DNA of 40,256 nucleotides, taken from a virus. The DNA is taken from the IMG/VR virus record IMGVR_UViG_3300033143_001476, positions 1-40,256 of that record; one strand, 5' to 3'. A program made the translations under genes and the position numbers. Each line of letters starts with the position of its first letter. Positions within the stretch are counted from its first letter, which is position 1. Shown here one piece after another: positions 14,378-21,427 of the stretch. The notes beneath the pieces were generated by a model, which was not told the DNA's origin, did not search any database, and saw only the letters and a program-made list of their open reading frames with translations.

Positions 14378-15315
14378 TGGAAAACAATAGACTAAGAATG
14401 GTTGCGGCAGCTTTTCTTTTATTTGTGGCTTTATTTTATAATGCAGAAGGCGTTACGCCAGAAGCTCCAAAGCTAGAAAAACCCCAAGAAGATATAGTAA
14501 AGATGGTTGAGGAGCTTGCTCCAATCGACAACGAAGAAGATTCTTCTAAGGTTGCCGGTATGTTTAACGCTCTATCTGAGAAACTCAAAGATAGTAAGGT
14601 AGAATCCAACCTTCAGCTACAATATCTTTTAGATTACGTTGGCAAAGATGTATTTGGTTCAGAACTGCTGGGTAAATACCCACTGTTTGCTCCGTCTGCT
14701 GCAAAGCTGATTGAGAAAGTTGTTGGAAAGCAGACTGAAGAAGAACCAATGACTTCTGAAGAAAAAAAGAAGCTGGCAAGGTTATTTTATGGGTTTTCTT
14801 GGAAATTATACAAAAAAAATCAAGAAAATCTGTTCGATGAGTATAAAAATAAAGCATTATCGTCAATAGCAAAGTATAATAGAGAAGATGAAAAACCCGA
14901 ACCCAATCCAGAGGTCGAGGATTGTCCGTGTAAAGGAAAAGGCTACATTGTTCATGGGGACGGTCACGTTACAGACTGTCCATGTATACAGGCCGGTGGA
15001 GACTGTAAGCATAATCCTAAGTGTAAGCAAGCCGAACTTCCTCCTGTGGACGTTTCTACTTCTGTTTTAAATCAGTTAGGGTTAACTTCTATTCCGAATA
15101 TTCAAAATTACAGACCCGTAGTCGGGATACGAGGAATGACTATCACATGGCATCTGGAAAACGGTGCTGCCGGTGAACACGCACCACTTCCTTCTGGATT
15201 TGTAAGTAAATTAACTACAAACCAGAAGTATTGGTTGCATGATTATCTTCATGGGTACGCTGGTAATAAATCTAACAATGTAAGAAGTAGAGGGATATTA
15301 AGATGGACGACATGA
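14377..15315 (+). CDS. Membrane-anchored or secreted protein with Cys cluster
   Basis: 312 residues from ATG 14377, which shares a base with the previous stop and follows TAGGAGGG, a very strong ribosome site. A hydrophobic N-terminal segment (about residues 8-24, after a basic start) is a signal peptide or anchor. Residues 40-170 are helical and charged. A Cys-rich segment (about 188-222) with CPC, CPC and CxxxxxC steps resembles a DnaJ-like zinc or disulfide module. The C-terminal 90 residues end in an H-rich WLHDYLHGY stretch. Its partner is probably the upstream peptidase. Function unknown. Confidence 0.65.
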   Translation: MENNRLRMVAAAFLLFVALFYNAEGVTPEAPKLEKPQEDIVKMVEELAPIDNEEDSSKVAGMFNALSEKLKDSKVESNLQLQYLLDYVGKDVFGSELLGKYPLFAPSAAKLIEKVVGKQTEEEPMTSEEKKKLARLFYGFSWKLYKKNQENLFDEYKNKALSSIAKYNREDEKPEPNPEVEDCPCKGKGYIVHGDGHVTDCPCIQAGGDCKHNPKCKQAELPPVDVSTSVLNQLGLTSIPNIQNYRPVVGIRGMTITWHLENGAAGEHAPLPSGFVSKLTTNQKYWLHDYLHGYAGNKSNNVRSRGILRWTT

Positions 15316-15617
15316 AGATAAGACGTATTAGCTCGCAGTTAGCGATCAATATGTTCTCCGCAGGCATGGATAAATATAAAATTGATCCAGCCACGGTATT
15401 GGCTATCATAGAAATTGTTATGGAGATTATTGAATTTATTCAAAATAACTACAGCAGACGGACAGCAAAAAGAATTTTTACACGTCCAGACACTAAGAGT
15501 AAGATCAAAATGATTTCTTTGTTTAGAAAGGTTAGGTTGAGTCCTATAGAGAAGGTCTCAGCTATTCGGATTGTATGGGATACTATCCGAGACCTACGAC
15601 TTGCAAAAGTAATTTAA
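15303..15617 (+). CDS. Unknown small helical protein
   Basis: 104 residues; ATG 15303 overlaps the previous gene by 13 bases. The middle (about 29-46) is a strongly hydrophobic Ile-rich helix (ALIEIVMEIIEFI-like) flanked by basic residues, followed by Arg/Lys-rich helices. It could be a peripheral membrane or DNA-associated protein. It lies in front of a holin-like gene. No domain recognised. Confidence 0.65.
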   Translation: MDDMKIRRISSQLAINMFSAGMDKYKIDPATVLAIIEIVMEIIEFIQNNYSRRTAKRIFTRPDTKSKIKMISLFRKVRLSPIEKVSAIRIVWDTIRDLRLAKVI

Positions 15618-15643
15618 TTTAATAACATATTGGAGAGTAAAAA

Positions 15644-15829
15644 ATGGATGAAAAAAATAAGATTCAGTCACTGTTAACGTCAAGAAGATTCTGGGTAGCA
15701 GCGGCAGGTTTAGCGGCAGTTGTTTCTGAAGATGTATTTGGTGTTACCTTAGACACAGAACAGCTAGTTGCTGTTTCTACCATTGTAGTCGCATGGATTA
15801 TTGGCGATACCGTAAGAAAAACTAATTAG
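15644..15829 (+). CDS. Holin-like small membrane protein
   Basis: 61 residues with two hydrophobic helices (about 16-31 and 39-55) separated by a short polar turn, a charged N-terminus with SRRFWV, and a basic C-terminal end. This is the common layout of small phage holin-type proteins annotated by the SR-x-FW-A...DTEQ...VVAWIIGD pattern. GGAGAG ribosome site precedes ATG 15644. If a holin, it would set lysis timing; no endolysin is recognisable beside it, unless the papain-like peptidase or an unseen gene fills that role. Confidence 0.5.
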   Translation: MDEKNKIQSLLTSRRFWVAAAGLAAVVSEDVFGVTLDTEQLVAVSTIVVAWIIGDTVRKTN

Positions 15830-15838
15830 GAGTAGGAT

Positions 15839-16147
15839 ATGGATCAGCTTTTGGAATTTTTTAAACAAATGTCGCCTCTGCAACTTGTGATGCTTGCTGG
15901 TGGTGTTGTAATAGCTTGGCCTGTAATCAGAGACAATTTATTCAAATCTCCCTCTTCTGTTGATTATGTAATTGACGAAGAAGTCGAAGGGGAAGATGAA
16001 GATGATCTTGAAGACCTTGAAGGCGAAGAAAAAATGCAAGCGTATTGGTTTTTACTAATTAGTTCTATATCGGATATTACCGACACCGATGAGCAGGAAA
16101 ATGTTCGTCGTAAACTTGTAGAAATTTCAAGCATAATTTTTAAATAG
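15839..16147 (+). CDS. Small membrane protein with acidic linker
   Basis: 102 residues: a membrane helix at about 13-29, then a run of Glu/Asp (about 43-62), then a helical C-terminus (about 65-100) ending in a hydrophobic Ile-Ile-Phe-Lys tail. Preceded by TAGGAG. It follows the holin-like gene by nine bases and is the last gene before a strong terminator. It could be a holin partner or antiholin (inference only). Confidence 0.6.
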   Translation: MDQLLEFFKQMSPLQLVMLAGGVVIAWPVIRDNLFKSPSSVDYVIDEEVEGEDEDDLEDLEGEEKMQAYWFLLISSISDITDTDEQENVRRKLVEISSIIFK

Positions 16148-16195
16148 ATCATGGGCATTGCCTCGGGGTTTGCCATTGCGAGCCGAAATTTTACG

Positions 16196-16233
16196 AAAGC
16201 CGTACAAAAATATTTGTGCGGCTTTTGTTTTTT
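16196..16233 (+). terminator. Rho-independent terminator
   Basis: A 13-bp hairpin with one G-U pair: arms 16196-16208 and 16213-16225, loop AATA, then TGTTTTTT. It closes the operon ending at 16147 and is followed at once by a promoter-like site at 16237. Confidence 0.92.
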
Positions 16234-16236
16234 CCA

Positions 16237-16245
16237 GAGTATAAT
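16237..16245 (+). promoter_or_regulatory. Promoter-like GAGTATAAT element
   Basis: TATAAT at 16240-16245 preceded by GAG, directly downstream of the terminator hairpin and 30 bases before the HNH gene start. One of four or more intergenic sites sharing this core. No clear -35 hexamer. Confidence 0.55.
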
Positions 16246-16274
16246 TTGATATAGAATAACCCACCGGAGTCTTT

Positions 16275-16844
16275 ATGAAAATCACAAAAAGCGTAGAACA
16301 CAAACCGTGTTTAGTTTTAAATCAAGATTATTCACCGCTTTCTGTTATTAGCTGGAAGCGAGCAATTTGCTTGGAGATAATCGGTAAAGAAATAATTGGA
16401 GAAGGTGTCCGAGTTATAGAGTGGTATAGCGACGATTTTATCAAATCCTCTGGAGGGCATGATGATTGGATTCAGGTTCCTGCCGTTGCTGTATCAAATA
16501 GATTTGTAAAAAAGAGAAGAAAAATCAGGGTAAAGAAAAAGAATGTTTTGATTCGTGACAATCATCGTTGTCAATACTGCGGAACAAAGCTAGACAACAG
16601 GTCTGCTACAATTGACCATATCATTCCCAAGAGTAGGTTTAAGTCTAAAAAAGACAGTCATACGTGGGAAAATGTTGTTATATCTTGCACAAGATGTAAC
16701 TCAAGAAAAAGAGATAGAACTCCAAAAGAAGCAAATATGAAACTTCTTTCAGTCCCGAAAAAACCAGATTTAGTTTACTTTTTTTCAAAGCAACTTGCTT
16801 CTAAAAATATACCAAGCGAATGGAGGCTGTATGTTTCTTCATAG
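16275..16844 (+). CDS. HNH endonuclease
   Basis: 189 residues. The C-terminal HNH domain (about 85-155) shows CQYCG, DHIIPKSRF, the HNH Asn in ENVV, and a second zinc pair CTRCN, i.e. a zinc-stabilised beta-beta-alpha metal site. The N-terminal third carries a VLNQDYSPLSVISWKRAI stretch typical of a widespread chromosomal HNH family rather than of intron homing nucleases, so it may be a DNA processing, packaging or defence-type nuclease. It is the first gene after a terminator and promoter. Confidence 0.85.
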   Translation: MKITKSVEHKPCLVLNQDYSPLSVISWKRAICLEIIGKEIIGEGVRVIEWYSDDFIKSSGGHDDWIQVPAVAVSNRFVKKRRKIRVKKKNVLIRDNHRCQYCGTKLDNRSATIDHIIPKSRFKSKKDSHTWENVVISCTRCNSRKRDRTPKEANMKLLSVPKKPDLVYFFSKQLASKNIPSEWRLYVSS

Positions 16845-17055
16845 ACGGTGCGACAATTGCCACCGAATGTTAAATAACGGTGATAAAGTCACCGTGATTA
16901 TTCCAGATGTTGAGATTGAAGGAAGGTATAGAAAAAACAAAGAGGGGTTCAGGTTGAAGCTATCAAATGATGGCGTAGAAATCAGAACCTCTAAAGTTTA
17001 CTGCCAAAAATGCTTGAGCGTTGATAGGCACTTTTTAACAGGTGAAGAAAAATAA
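16831..17055 (+). CDS. Small zinc-ribbon protein, 74 residues
   Basis: ATG 16831 follows TGGAGGCTGT, a good ribosome site; an in-frame start at 16795 lacks one. Two Cys pairs, CDNC (about residues 7-10) and CQKC (about 59-62), frame a beta-rich basic middle. It overlaps the HNH gene by 14 bases. Role unknown; possibly a nucleic-acid-binding partner of the HNH protein. Confidence 0.6.
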   Translation: MFLHRRCDNCHRMLNNGDKVTVIIPDVEIEGRYRKNKEGFRLKLSNDGVEIRTSKVYCQKCLSVDRHFLTGEEK

Positions 17056-17071
17056 AAAAGGAAAGAAAAGA

Positions 17072-17410
17072 GTGACAGATAAAGAGCTATACGACAGAAT
17101 CAAACAGAGTGTTGACAATGACATTATGGTTTTCGATCCAGAAGCCTTCAACACGATAACAAAGAGGCTGGTATACTACATGTATGATGTTAGCGTCGAT
17201 AAGATGCAGAAATTATACATACCTACCGACGTTTATCCAGACTTTGACTTTGCACAACCTCAATACGGCGTTGAGGTCATCCGTGATAGACGACTTAACT
17301 ACGATGAAAGCAAAAAGATGATAGAGGAATTCGGCATAACATTACCAAGAGTCAAAACGCAACTTGTGCTTGGGGCTTGGTGGGATAAGAGTCTTTTGGG
17401 TTCTGTCTAA
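17072..17410 (+). CDS. Unknown protein with GTG start
   Basis: The preferred start is GTG 17072, which follows AAAGGAAAG at proper spacing; GTG 17042 in the same frame would add ten Lys-rich residues but has a weak ribosome site. About 112 residues: helical N-terminus (DKELYDRIKQSV), a Tyr-rich middle, then a YGVEVIRD strand and a C-terminal WWDKSLLG. No known motif recognised. Confidence 0.6.
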   Translation: MTDKELYDRIKQSVDNDIMVFDPEAFNTITKRLVYYMYDVSVDKMQKLYIPTDVYPDFDFAQPQYGVEVIRDRRLNYDESKKMIEEFGITLPRVKTQLVLGAWWDKSLLGSV

Positions 17411-17490
17411 ATAATTTAAAGTGGTCGTTTAAAATATATTCATTAACAAGCAATGTAAGGGTGTAAAAAACACCGAAAGGAAAAGATAAA

Positions 17491-17859
17491 ATGCCAGAAT
17501 ATAGTTTTCGGTGTGAGAGATGCGATGCAATGTTTTCTAAAAAATTCTCTATCGCAGATTATGATACCGAAATAAAAAAGGTAAAATGTATGGTATGTCA
17601 TTCTAAATCAAAAGTTTCTAGAAGATATGATGAAGATAATGTAACAGTCAATTATATCAAGGGGCTGCATGAATGCACCACCGTTGGTGAATATGCAGAC
17701 AAGCAAACCAAGAAAATGTCGTCTGATCACGTTGACGAAAAAATGGCAGACTTTAAAACTAAGAAAAACCAAAATAGCGGCATGAAAGAATTACCTCAAG
17801 GCATGTCTAGAGCAAAAGAGGACGGAGACTTGGTTAACAAAACAAAGAAAAAAGGTTAA
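17491..17859 (+). CDS. FmdB-family zinc-ribbon protein
   Basis: 122 residues. The N-terminal 45 residues match the FmdB regulatory zinc ribbon: MPEYSFRCERCD, then a CMVC pair. From residue 85 the sequence reads MADFKTKK, an in-frame near-copy of the start of the next gene, followed by a Lys-rich disordered tail, so the last 40 codons may have been added by a duplication. The leader contains a short GGTGT/ACACC hairpin just before the ribosome site (GAAAGGAAAAG). Confidence 0.7.
   Translation: MPEYSFRCERCDAMFSKKFSIADYDTEIKKVKCMVCHSKSKVSRRYDEDNVTVNYIKGLHECTTVGEYADKQTKKMSSDHVDEKMADFKTKKNQNSGMKELPQGMSRAKEDGDLVNKTKKKG
17742..17766 (+). repeat. Internal copy of the next gene's start
   Basis: 25 bases, 23 of them identical to 17862-17886 and exactly 120 bases (40 codons) apart in the same reading frame. 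The copy includes an ATG and encodes MADFKTKK, versus MADFKIKK in the downstream gene. Confidence 0.75.
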
Positions 17860-17862
17860 ATA

Positions 17863-18255
17863 ATGGCAGACTTTAAAATTAAAAAAGACAAAGAAGAAGA
17901 TAGTAGCTATCGAGAGGTGGCAGTCTATACTTTTATGGGAAAACATGATGTGCTAGACGTTAAAGGGTATCCTTTGCTGGCTTGCGAGGGAGATATTTTT
18001 TCGCATCCTGACGCTTACGCAGTAAAAATCATAAAAGGAAAAAGAACTAACTACTGGGTGCGACGAAACAAAACAGGTTCGTTGTTTAACCCTATCGGCT
18101 TGTATTCTGAAGGAATGAGCCAAAGAAGACTAAGGCACGCAGGTAGACCAGAGTGGAGACTGGAACCTACCAGTGCCAAAGTCTTTGATTTCTACGTAAA
18201 TTTTTTAAAAAGTAAGAACAGTGCATGGCTTAATAATGCCGAAAGGGAAGTGTAA
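17863..18255 (+). CDS. Unknown 130-residue protein
   Basis: ATG 17863, four bases after the previous stop. Charged N-terminus, then a beta-rich region (VAVYTFMGKHDVLDVKG) and an aromatic/basic middle (KGKRTNYWVRRNKTG), then RRLRHAGRPEWRLE and a helical end. Basic and Arg-rich in the C-terminal half. No recognised fold. Its start is duplicated upstream (17742-17766). Confidence 0.65.
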   Translation: MADFKIKKDKEEDSSYREVAVYTFMGKHDVLDVKGYPLLACEGDIFSHPDAYAVKIIKGKRTNYWVRRNKTGSLFNPIGLYSEGMSQRRLRHAGRPEWRLEPTSAKVFDFYVNFLKSKNSAWLNNAEREV

Positions 18256-18256
18256 T

Positions 18257-18637
18257 ATGAGTAAAGTAACCGATAAAGAAATGTTTGAAATGCTGGGAAT
18301 GTTTGTTTCTGGCAAAAGCGTAACAGAAATTTCCAAAGCAACAGGTCGCTCTAAACCTACAGTTGAAAAGTATATCCGTGAGCTTAAAGCAGAGCAAAAA
18401 GAATCTAGCACATATGATGCAGAAGAAACTGAACCCGAACCTGAAGTAGAACCGGAAGCCCCAAAAAGCAACAGAAAAAACACAACTCAGTTTATCAGAA
18501 AAACTGGAGAAAAGAAAATCAAGGGTGTGTCTATTATGACTGGTGCAGAGTCCGCTAGAGGTGAGGCTTCACCTAGACATTCAGGAGCTAAAAATCCCAA
18601 GTATTTGAGTACCATTCACAAAATTAACGAAGACTAA
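18257..18637 (+). CDS. HTH DNA-binding protein with acidic linker
   Basis: ATG 18257 is chosen because the bases before it (GGGAAGTGT) give a ribosome site; an in-frame start at 18221 would overlap the previous gene by 35 bases. Residues 1-47 are a resolvase/sigma-region-4-like helix-turn-helix (VSGKSVTEISKATGRSKPTV), followed by a Glu/Pro linker (about 58-72) and a basic C-terminal tail (about 75-126). Likely binds DNA; could be a transcriptional regulator or a small-terminase-type protein. Confidence 0.65.
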   Translation: MSKVTDKEMFEMLGMFVSGKSVTEISKATGRSKPTVEKYIRELKAEQKESSTYDAEETEPEPEVEPEAPKSNRKNTTQFIRKTGEKKIKGVSIMTGAESARGEASPRHSGAKNPKYLSTIHKINED

Positions 18638-19077
18638 TGGCAAAAAAACGAACGCAAAAAAGCAGATACCCTTCCCGTTATTCTCCTGACGGGTGGGTTC
18701 ATGCTGGGCAATACATAACAGAATTAATTTGTGAAAAGAAAGCTAAAGCCGATGGTCTTGGTGAACTTCCATTAAAGTTTTGGGAGTTAAAAGACTGGCT
18801 AAAGTTTTACAAATATCAAATTACATTGGCAAACAAGCTGATCAAGCAATATGGCGAACATGTCATAATATCTGCATTGAACGACAAAAGGATGTGGAAA
18901 ACTTGGTCTCTTCGAAGTTCTTTTTTAAAGAAGGTTATTGAAGAATATAAGCAAAAGGAAGAGCTTGCAAAAAGCATTGCTAAGAAAATGGAGTATGATT
19001 TTTCTGAAAAGAAAACATTTGAAAGCAGCAACAATAAAAAAACTATAGTGTCAAAACTTAGAGATTTGGATTTATAA
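18637..19077 (+). CDS. Unknown basic 146-residue protein
   Basis: Overlaps the HTH gene and the recA start by one base each (TAATG type), so it is translated with them. N-terminal Lys/Arg-rich segment, a GWVHAGQYITELI stretch, then long charged helices (about 45-125) and a Lys-rich C-terminus. The position directly before the recombinase suggests a recombination accessory role, but no family is recognised. Confidence 0.6.
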   Translation: MAKKRTQKSRYPSRYSPDGWVHAGQYITELICEKKAKADGLGELPLKFWELKDWLKFYKYQITLANKLIKQYGEHVIISALNDKRMWKTWSLRSSFLKKVIEEYKQKEELAKSIAKKMEYDFSEKKTFESSNNKKTIVSKLRDLDL

Positions 19078-20129
19078 TGGCAAAAAAGAAAAAAGAAACT
19101 GCTATAGCAGTAGTTGACGATATTGGATATTATCCTGCGAGCGAGAACAAAGACATTATCAAAGCGTTTGGCGACTGCCTATTGGACGCAAGGATGATTT
19201 TAGAAAACCCTCCTCCTCTTATTTCGGTAACACCAAAGCTAGATATCGCTTTAGGTGGAGGCGTTCCAGAAGGCTCCCTGTTTATTATGACAGGCCCAGA
19301 AAAGGTAGGAAAAACCGTACACGCATTGCAGTTTGCAAAAAACTCACAGGATGTGCAGGTTCCAAAAGATGAAGCAAGAAAAGTTTGGTATGCAAATATC
19401 GAAGGTCGATTGAAGAAAAGAGATATTGAGGGAATTCTTGGACTAGACTATTCTACAGACAAGTTTGAGATTGTTGGGTCAACCAAAGGAAACATACTCT
19501 CTGGAGAAAAATATCTAGGCGTTTTGGATAATATTATTCATACAAAGCCTCATTCAATTGCTATTATAGATTCTTTTTCTGCACTTTGTTCAGAAGCAGA
19601 ACTGACTAGTAACATCGAAGATCAGCACGTTGCTGCTATGAATAGGTTTATAGCAAAGTTTACAAGACGATTTGCAAACGTTCTTCCTATCAACAGAGTT
19701 ACTCTTGTTGGAATTACTCACCTTATGGCTAATATCAATAAGTTTGGTAGAGGCAAGGCTAAGGTGGAGAAGTCTGGTAACGCCTTAAAGTATGCACAAG
19801 ACGTAAAGCTGTGGGCTACCCATAGAACCCCTTTGCTTCAGGGTGAAACTCAGATAGGTCAGGAAGTACATTGGGTTGTTGAAAACTCAGCAATAGGCCC
19901 ACCCGGACAAAAATGTTCTACTTACATTAAGTATGGTAGAGGAATCTGGAATGAGCGAGAAGTAGCGGAGCTTGCAAAGGACTTTGGTCTAGTAGAGGGA
20001 AGCACATGGTTAAAATTGCCTAGCGGCAAAAAGGTTCAAGGTATGAACAACTTCGCAATATACCTAGAGGAAAACCCAGAAGCATACAAGGATTTGAGGT
20101 CGCAAGTTTTTGAATTAGTGGGGATGTAA
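19077..20129 (+). CDS. RecA/UvsX-family recombinase
   Basis: 350 residues, close to RecA length. Promotes ATP-dependent strand exchange on single-stranded DNA. Walker A GPEKVGKT (residues 73-80) and Walker B IAIIDS (161-166) are intact, and the C-terminal part carries a GKKVQG basic patch. The N-terminal oligomerisation segment is diverged from cellular RecA and the L2-like region is reminiscent of phage UvsX-type proteins. It heads a recombination/replication block with no intron. Confidence 0.92.
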   Translation: MAKKKKETAIAVVDDIGYYPASENKDIIKAFGDCLLDARMILENPPPLISVTPKLDIALGGGVPEGSLFIMTGPEKVGKTVHALQFAKNSQDVQVPKDEARKVWYANIEGRLKKRDIEGILGLDYSTDKFEIVGSTKGNILSGEKYLGVLDNIIHTKPHSIAIIDSFSALCSEAELTSNIEDQHVAAMNRFIAKFTRRFANVLPINRVTLVGITHLMANINKFGRGKAKVEKSGNALKYAQDVKLWATHRTPLLQGETQIGQEVHWVVENSAIGPPGQKCSTYIKYGRGIWNEREVAELAKDFGLVEGSTWLKLPSGKKVQGMNNFAIYLEENPEAYKDLRSQVFELVGM

Positions 20130-20130
20130 T

Positions 20131-20541
20131 ATGAAGGTTATAGACCTAGAGGGAAATCAAGTAAACTGGAAAATGGAGGGGGTGATCGGAGCTAACGCAA
20201 TAATGCGTTCGAGATCAAAGCTCCACATCCGATGCAGAGATATTCTTTATGAGATGTTTCCTGCTATGCAGATTGCTGAGGAGGTTTTAGTTAATGTGCG
20301 ACCTACAAGCAGACAGTTCTTTGATTTCTACATAAATAAAATAAAGCTGGTTGTAGAAGTAAACGGACAGCAACATTACAAATTTAATAGTCTATTTCAT
20401 TCAACACCACGGGACTTTTTATATCAAAGAAAGCTCGACAACGACAAAAGAGAATGGTGTGCGATAAATAATATTTCTATTGTAGAACTACCATACAACG
20501 AAGGGGATGAAGCATGGATTCAGAGAATCAAGAACAGATAG
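20131..20541 (+). CDS. Vsr/DUF559-like PD-(D/E)XK nuclease
   Basis: 136 residues. FFDFYINKIKLVVEVNGQQHY (Asp65, Glu76, His82) followed by a basic helix RKLDNDKREW is the signature of Vsr-like single-domain nucleases. It lies one base after recA and overlaps the next gene by 28 bases. It could be a free-standing homing endonuclease targeting a neighbouring gene or a recombination nuclease; nothing in the sequence decides between them. Confidence 0.7.
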   Translation: MKVIDLEGNQVNWKMEGVIGANAIMRSRSKLHIRCRDILYEMFPAMQIAEEVLVNVRPTSRQFFDFYINKIKLVVEVNGQQHYKFNSLFHSTPRDFLYQRKLDNDKREWCAINNISIVELPYNEGDEAWIQRIKNR

Positions 20542-21014
20542 AAAAAAACTTAGCACTTCAGCGGATGCAACATCTTGACTCTGCTTTAGATGAATACGAA
20601 ATCTCTGTAGGTCTTAGTGTTTTTCAAGAAAAAAGCTGGGAAGACACTAAGCTACTTTTAAATCTTTCCAGAAGGGAAATGGAAGCAATGACACCTCAAC
20701 AGTGCGGAGAAGCAGCACTAATGCTTGGAGGTTTTAGCTTTTATATCCAAAGAGCCTTTAATAGAGAAACAGCAAGAGTAAAGTGGGCTGACTCTAATCT
20801 TAAAAAAATGCTTGCTGGTCAAGAATCTCAATTTAGAGGATCGTGGGATAGTCAGTTTTATCAAGCTGTCAACCAAGATGATTATGCTAAAAAAATGTTA
20901 AAGCTAAGAGACTATGCGAAGCAAAGGGAGCTTAGATTGACATATCTTGGAACCTCTATCAAAAACATGTCAGATTTATTTGTTAACTTACAAAGAGCGA
21001 AAGGAATGAAATAA
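20514..21014 (+). CDS. Unknown helical 166-residue protein
   Basis: Overlaps the nuclease gene by 28 bases and the next gene by one. All-helical, charged, with Met/Gln-rich segments (AMTPQQCGEAALMLGG) and an Arg/Lys C-terminal helix. Its place between recombinase and helicase resembles that of phage recombination mediator or helicase-loader genes, but there is no recognisable signature. Confidence 0.55.
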   Translation: MDSENQEQIEKNLALQRMQHLDSALDEYEISVGLSVFQEKSWEDTKLLLNLSRREMEAMTPQQCGEAALMLGGFSFYIQRAFNRETARVKWADSNLKKMLAGQESQFRGSWDSQFYQAVNQDDYAKKMLKLRDYAKQRELRLTYLGTSIKNMSDLFVNLQRAKGMK

Positions 21015-21424
21015 TGAGCAATAAAGAGATGCTAATTAAACTAGCTAAACTTTTAGATACACTTTCGGAAGAAGAAATTGACGCACTTTTAGAATCTCAA
21101 GAAAAGCCTAAAAAGAAAAAGAAAAAAGCTAGACACAGAGACACGCACAAAAAACAAGGTTCGAACACAAGAGAAAATAAGTTCGAAAACATACTGGAAA
21201 ACATGAATCTGACGAGAGCAGAACAGAAAGAACTATCAAAAGCGACACAGGATGACGTTGAAGTTAGAGAAAATTTACAGATTTTTTCAAAAGCACCTAG
21301 AAAGAACAGTAAAATTGATATGAGGTGCAGAAGTTGCGGGCAAGACTTTAAGGTTTCAGCCTCGCTAATTTTTGACCGCAAGCGTTGGAGATGTAATACT
21401 TGTTCTTGTAGTGCTGGAGAGTAA
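21014..21424 (+). CDS. Lys-rich zinc-ribbon protein in replication block
   Basis: 136 residues: an N-terminal acidic helix (TLSEEEIDALLES), a Lys-rich linker (about 31-50), a middle helix, and a C-terminal zinc ribbon CRSCG (about 108-112) with CNTC (about 130-133). It is four bases upstream of dnaB and overlaps the gene before. The architecture suggests binding to DNA or the helicase/primase complex. Name not assignable. Confidence 0.6.
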   Translation: MSNKEMLIKLAKLLDTLSEEEIDALLESQEKPKKKKKKARHRDTHKKQGSNTRENKFENILENMNLTRAEQKELSKATQDDVEVRENLQIFSKAPRKNSKIDMRCRSCGQDFKVSASLIFDRKRWRCNTCSCSAGE

Positions 21425-21427
21425 CTT

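Noticed and set aside
16151-16249. 32-codon ORF through the terminator after 16147
   Set aside because: No ribosome site, it runs through a terminator and a promoter-like element, and the sequence is explained by those.
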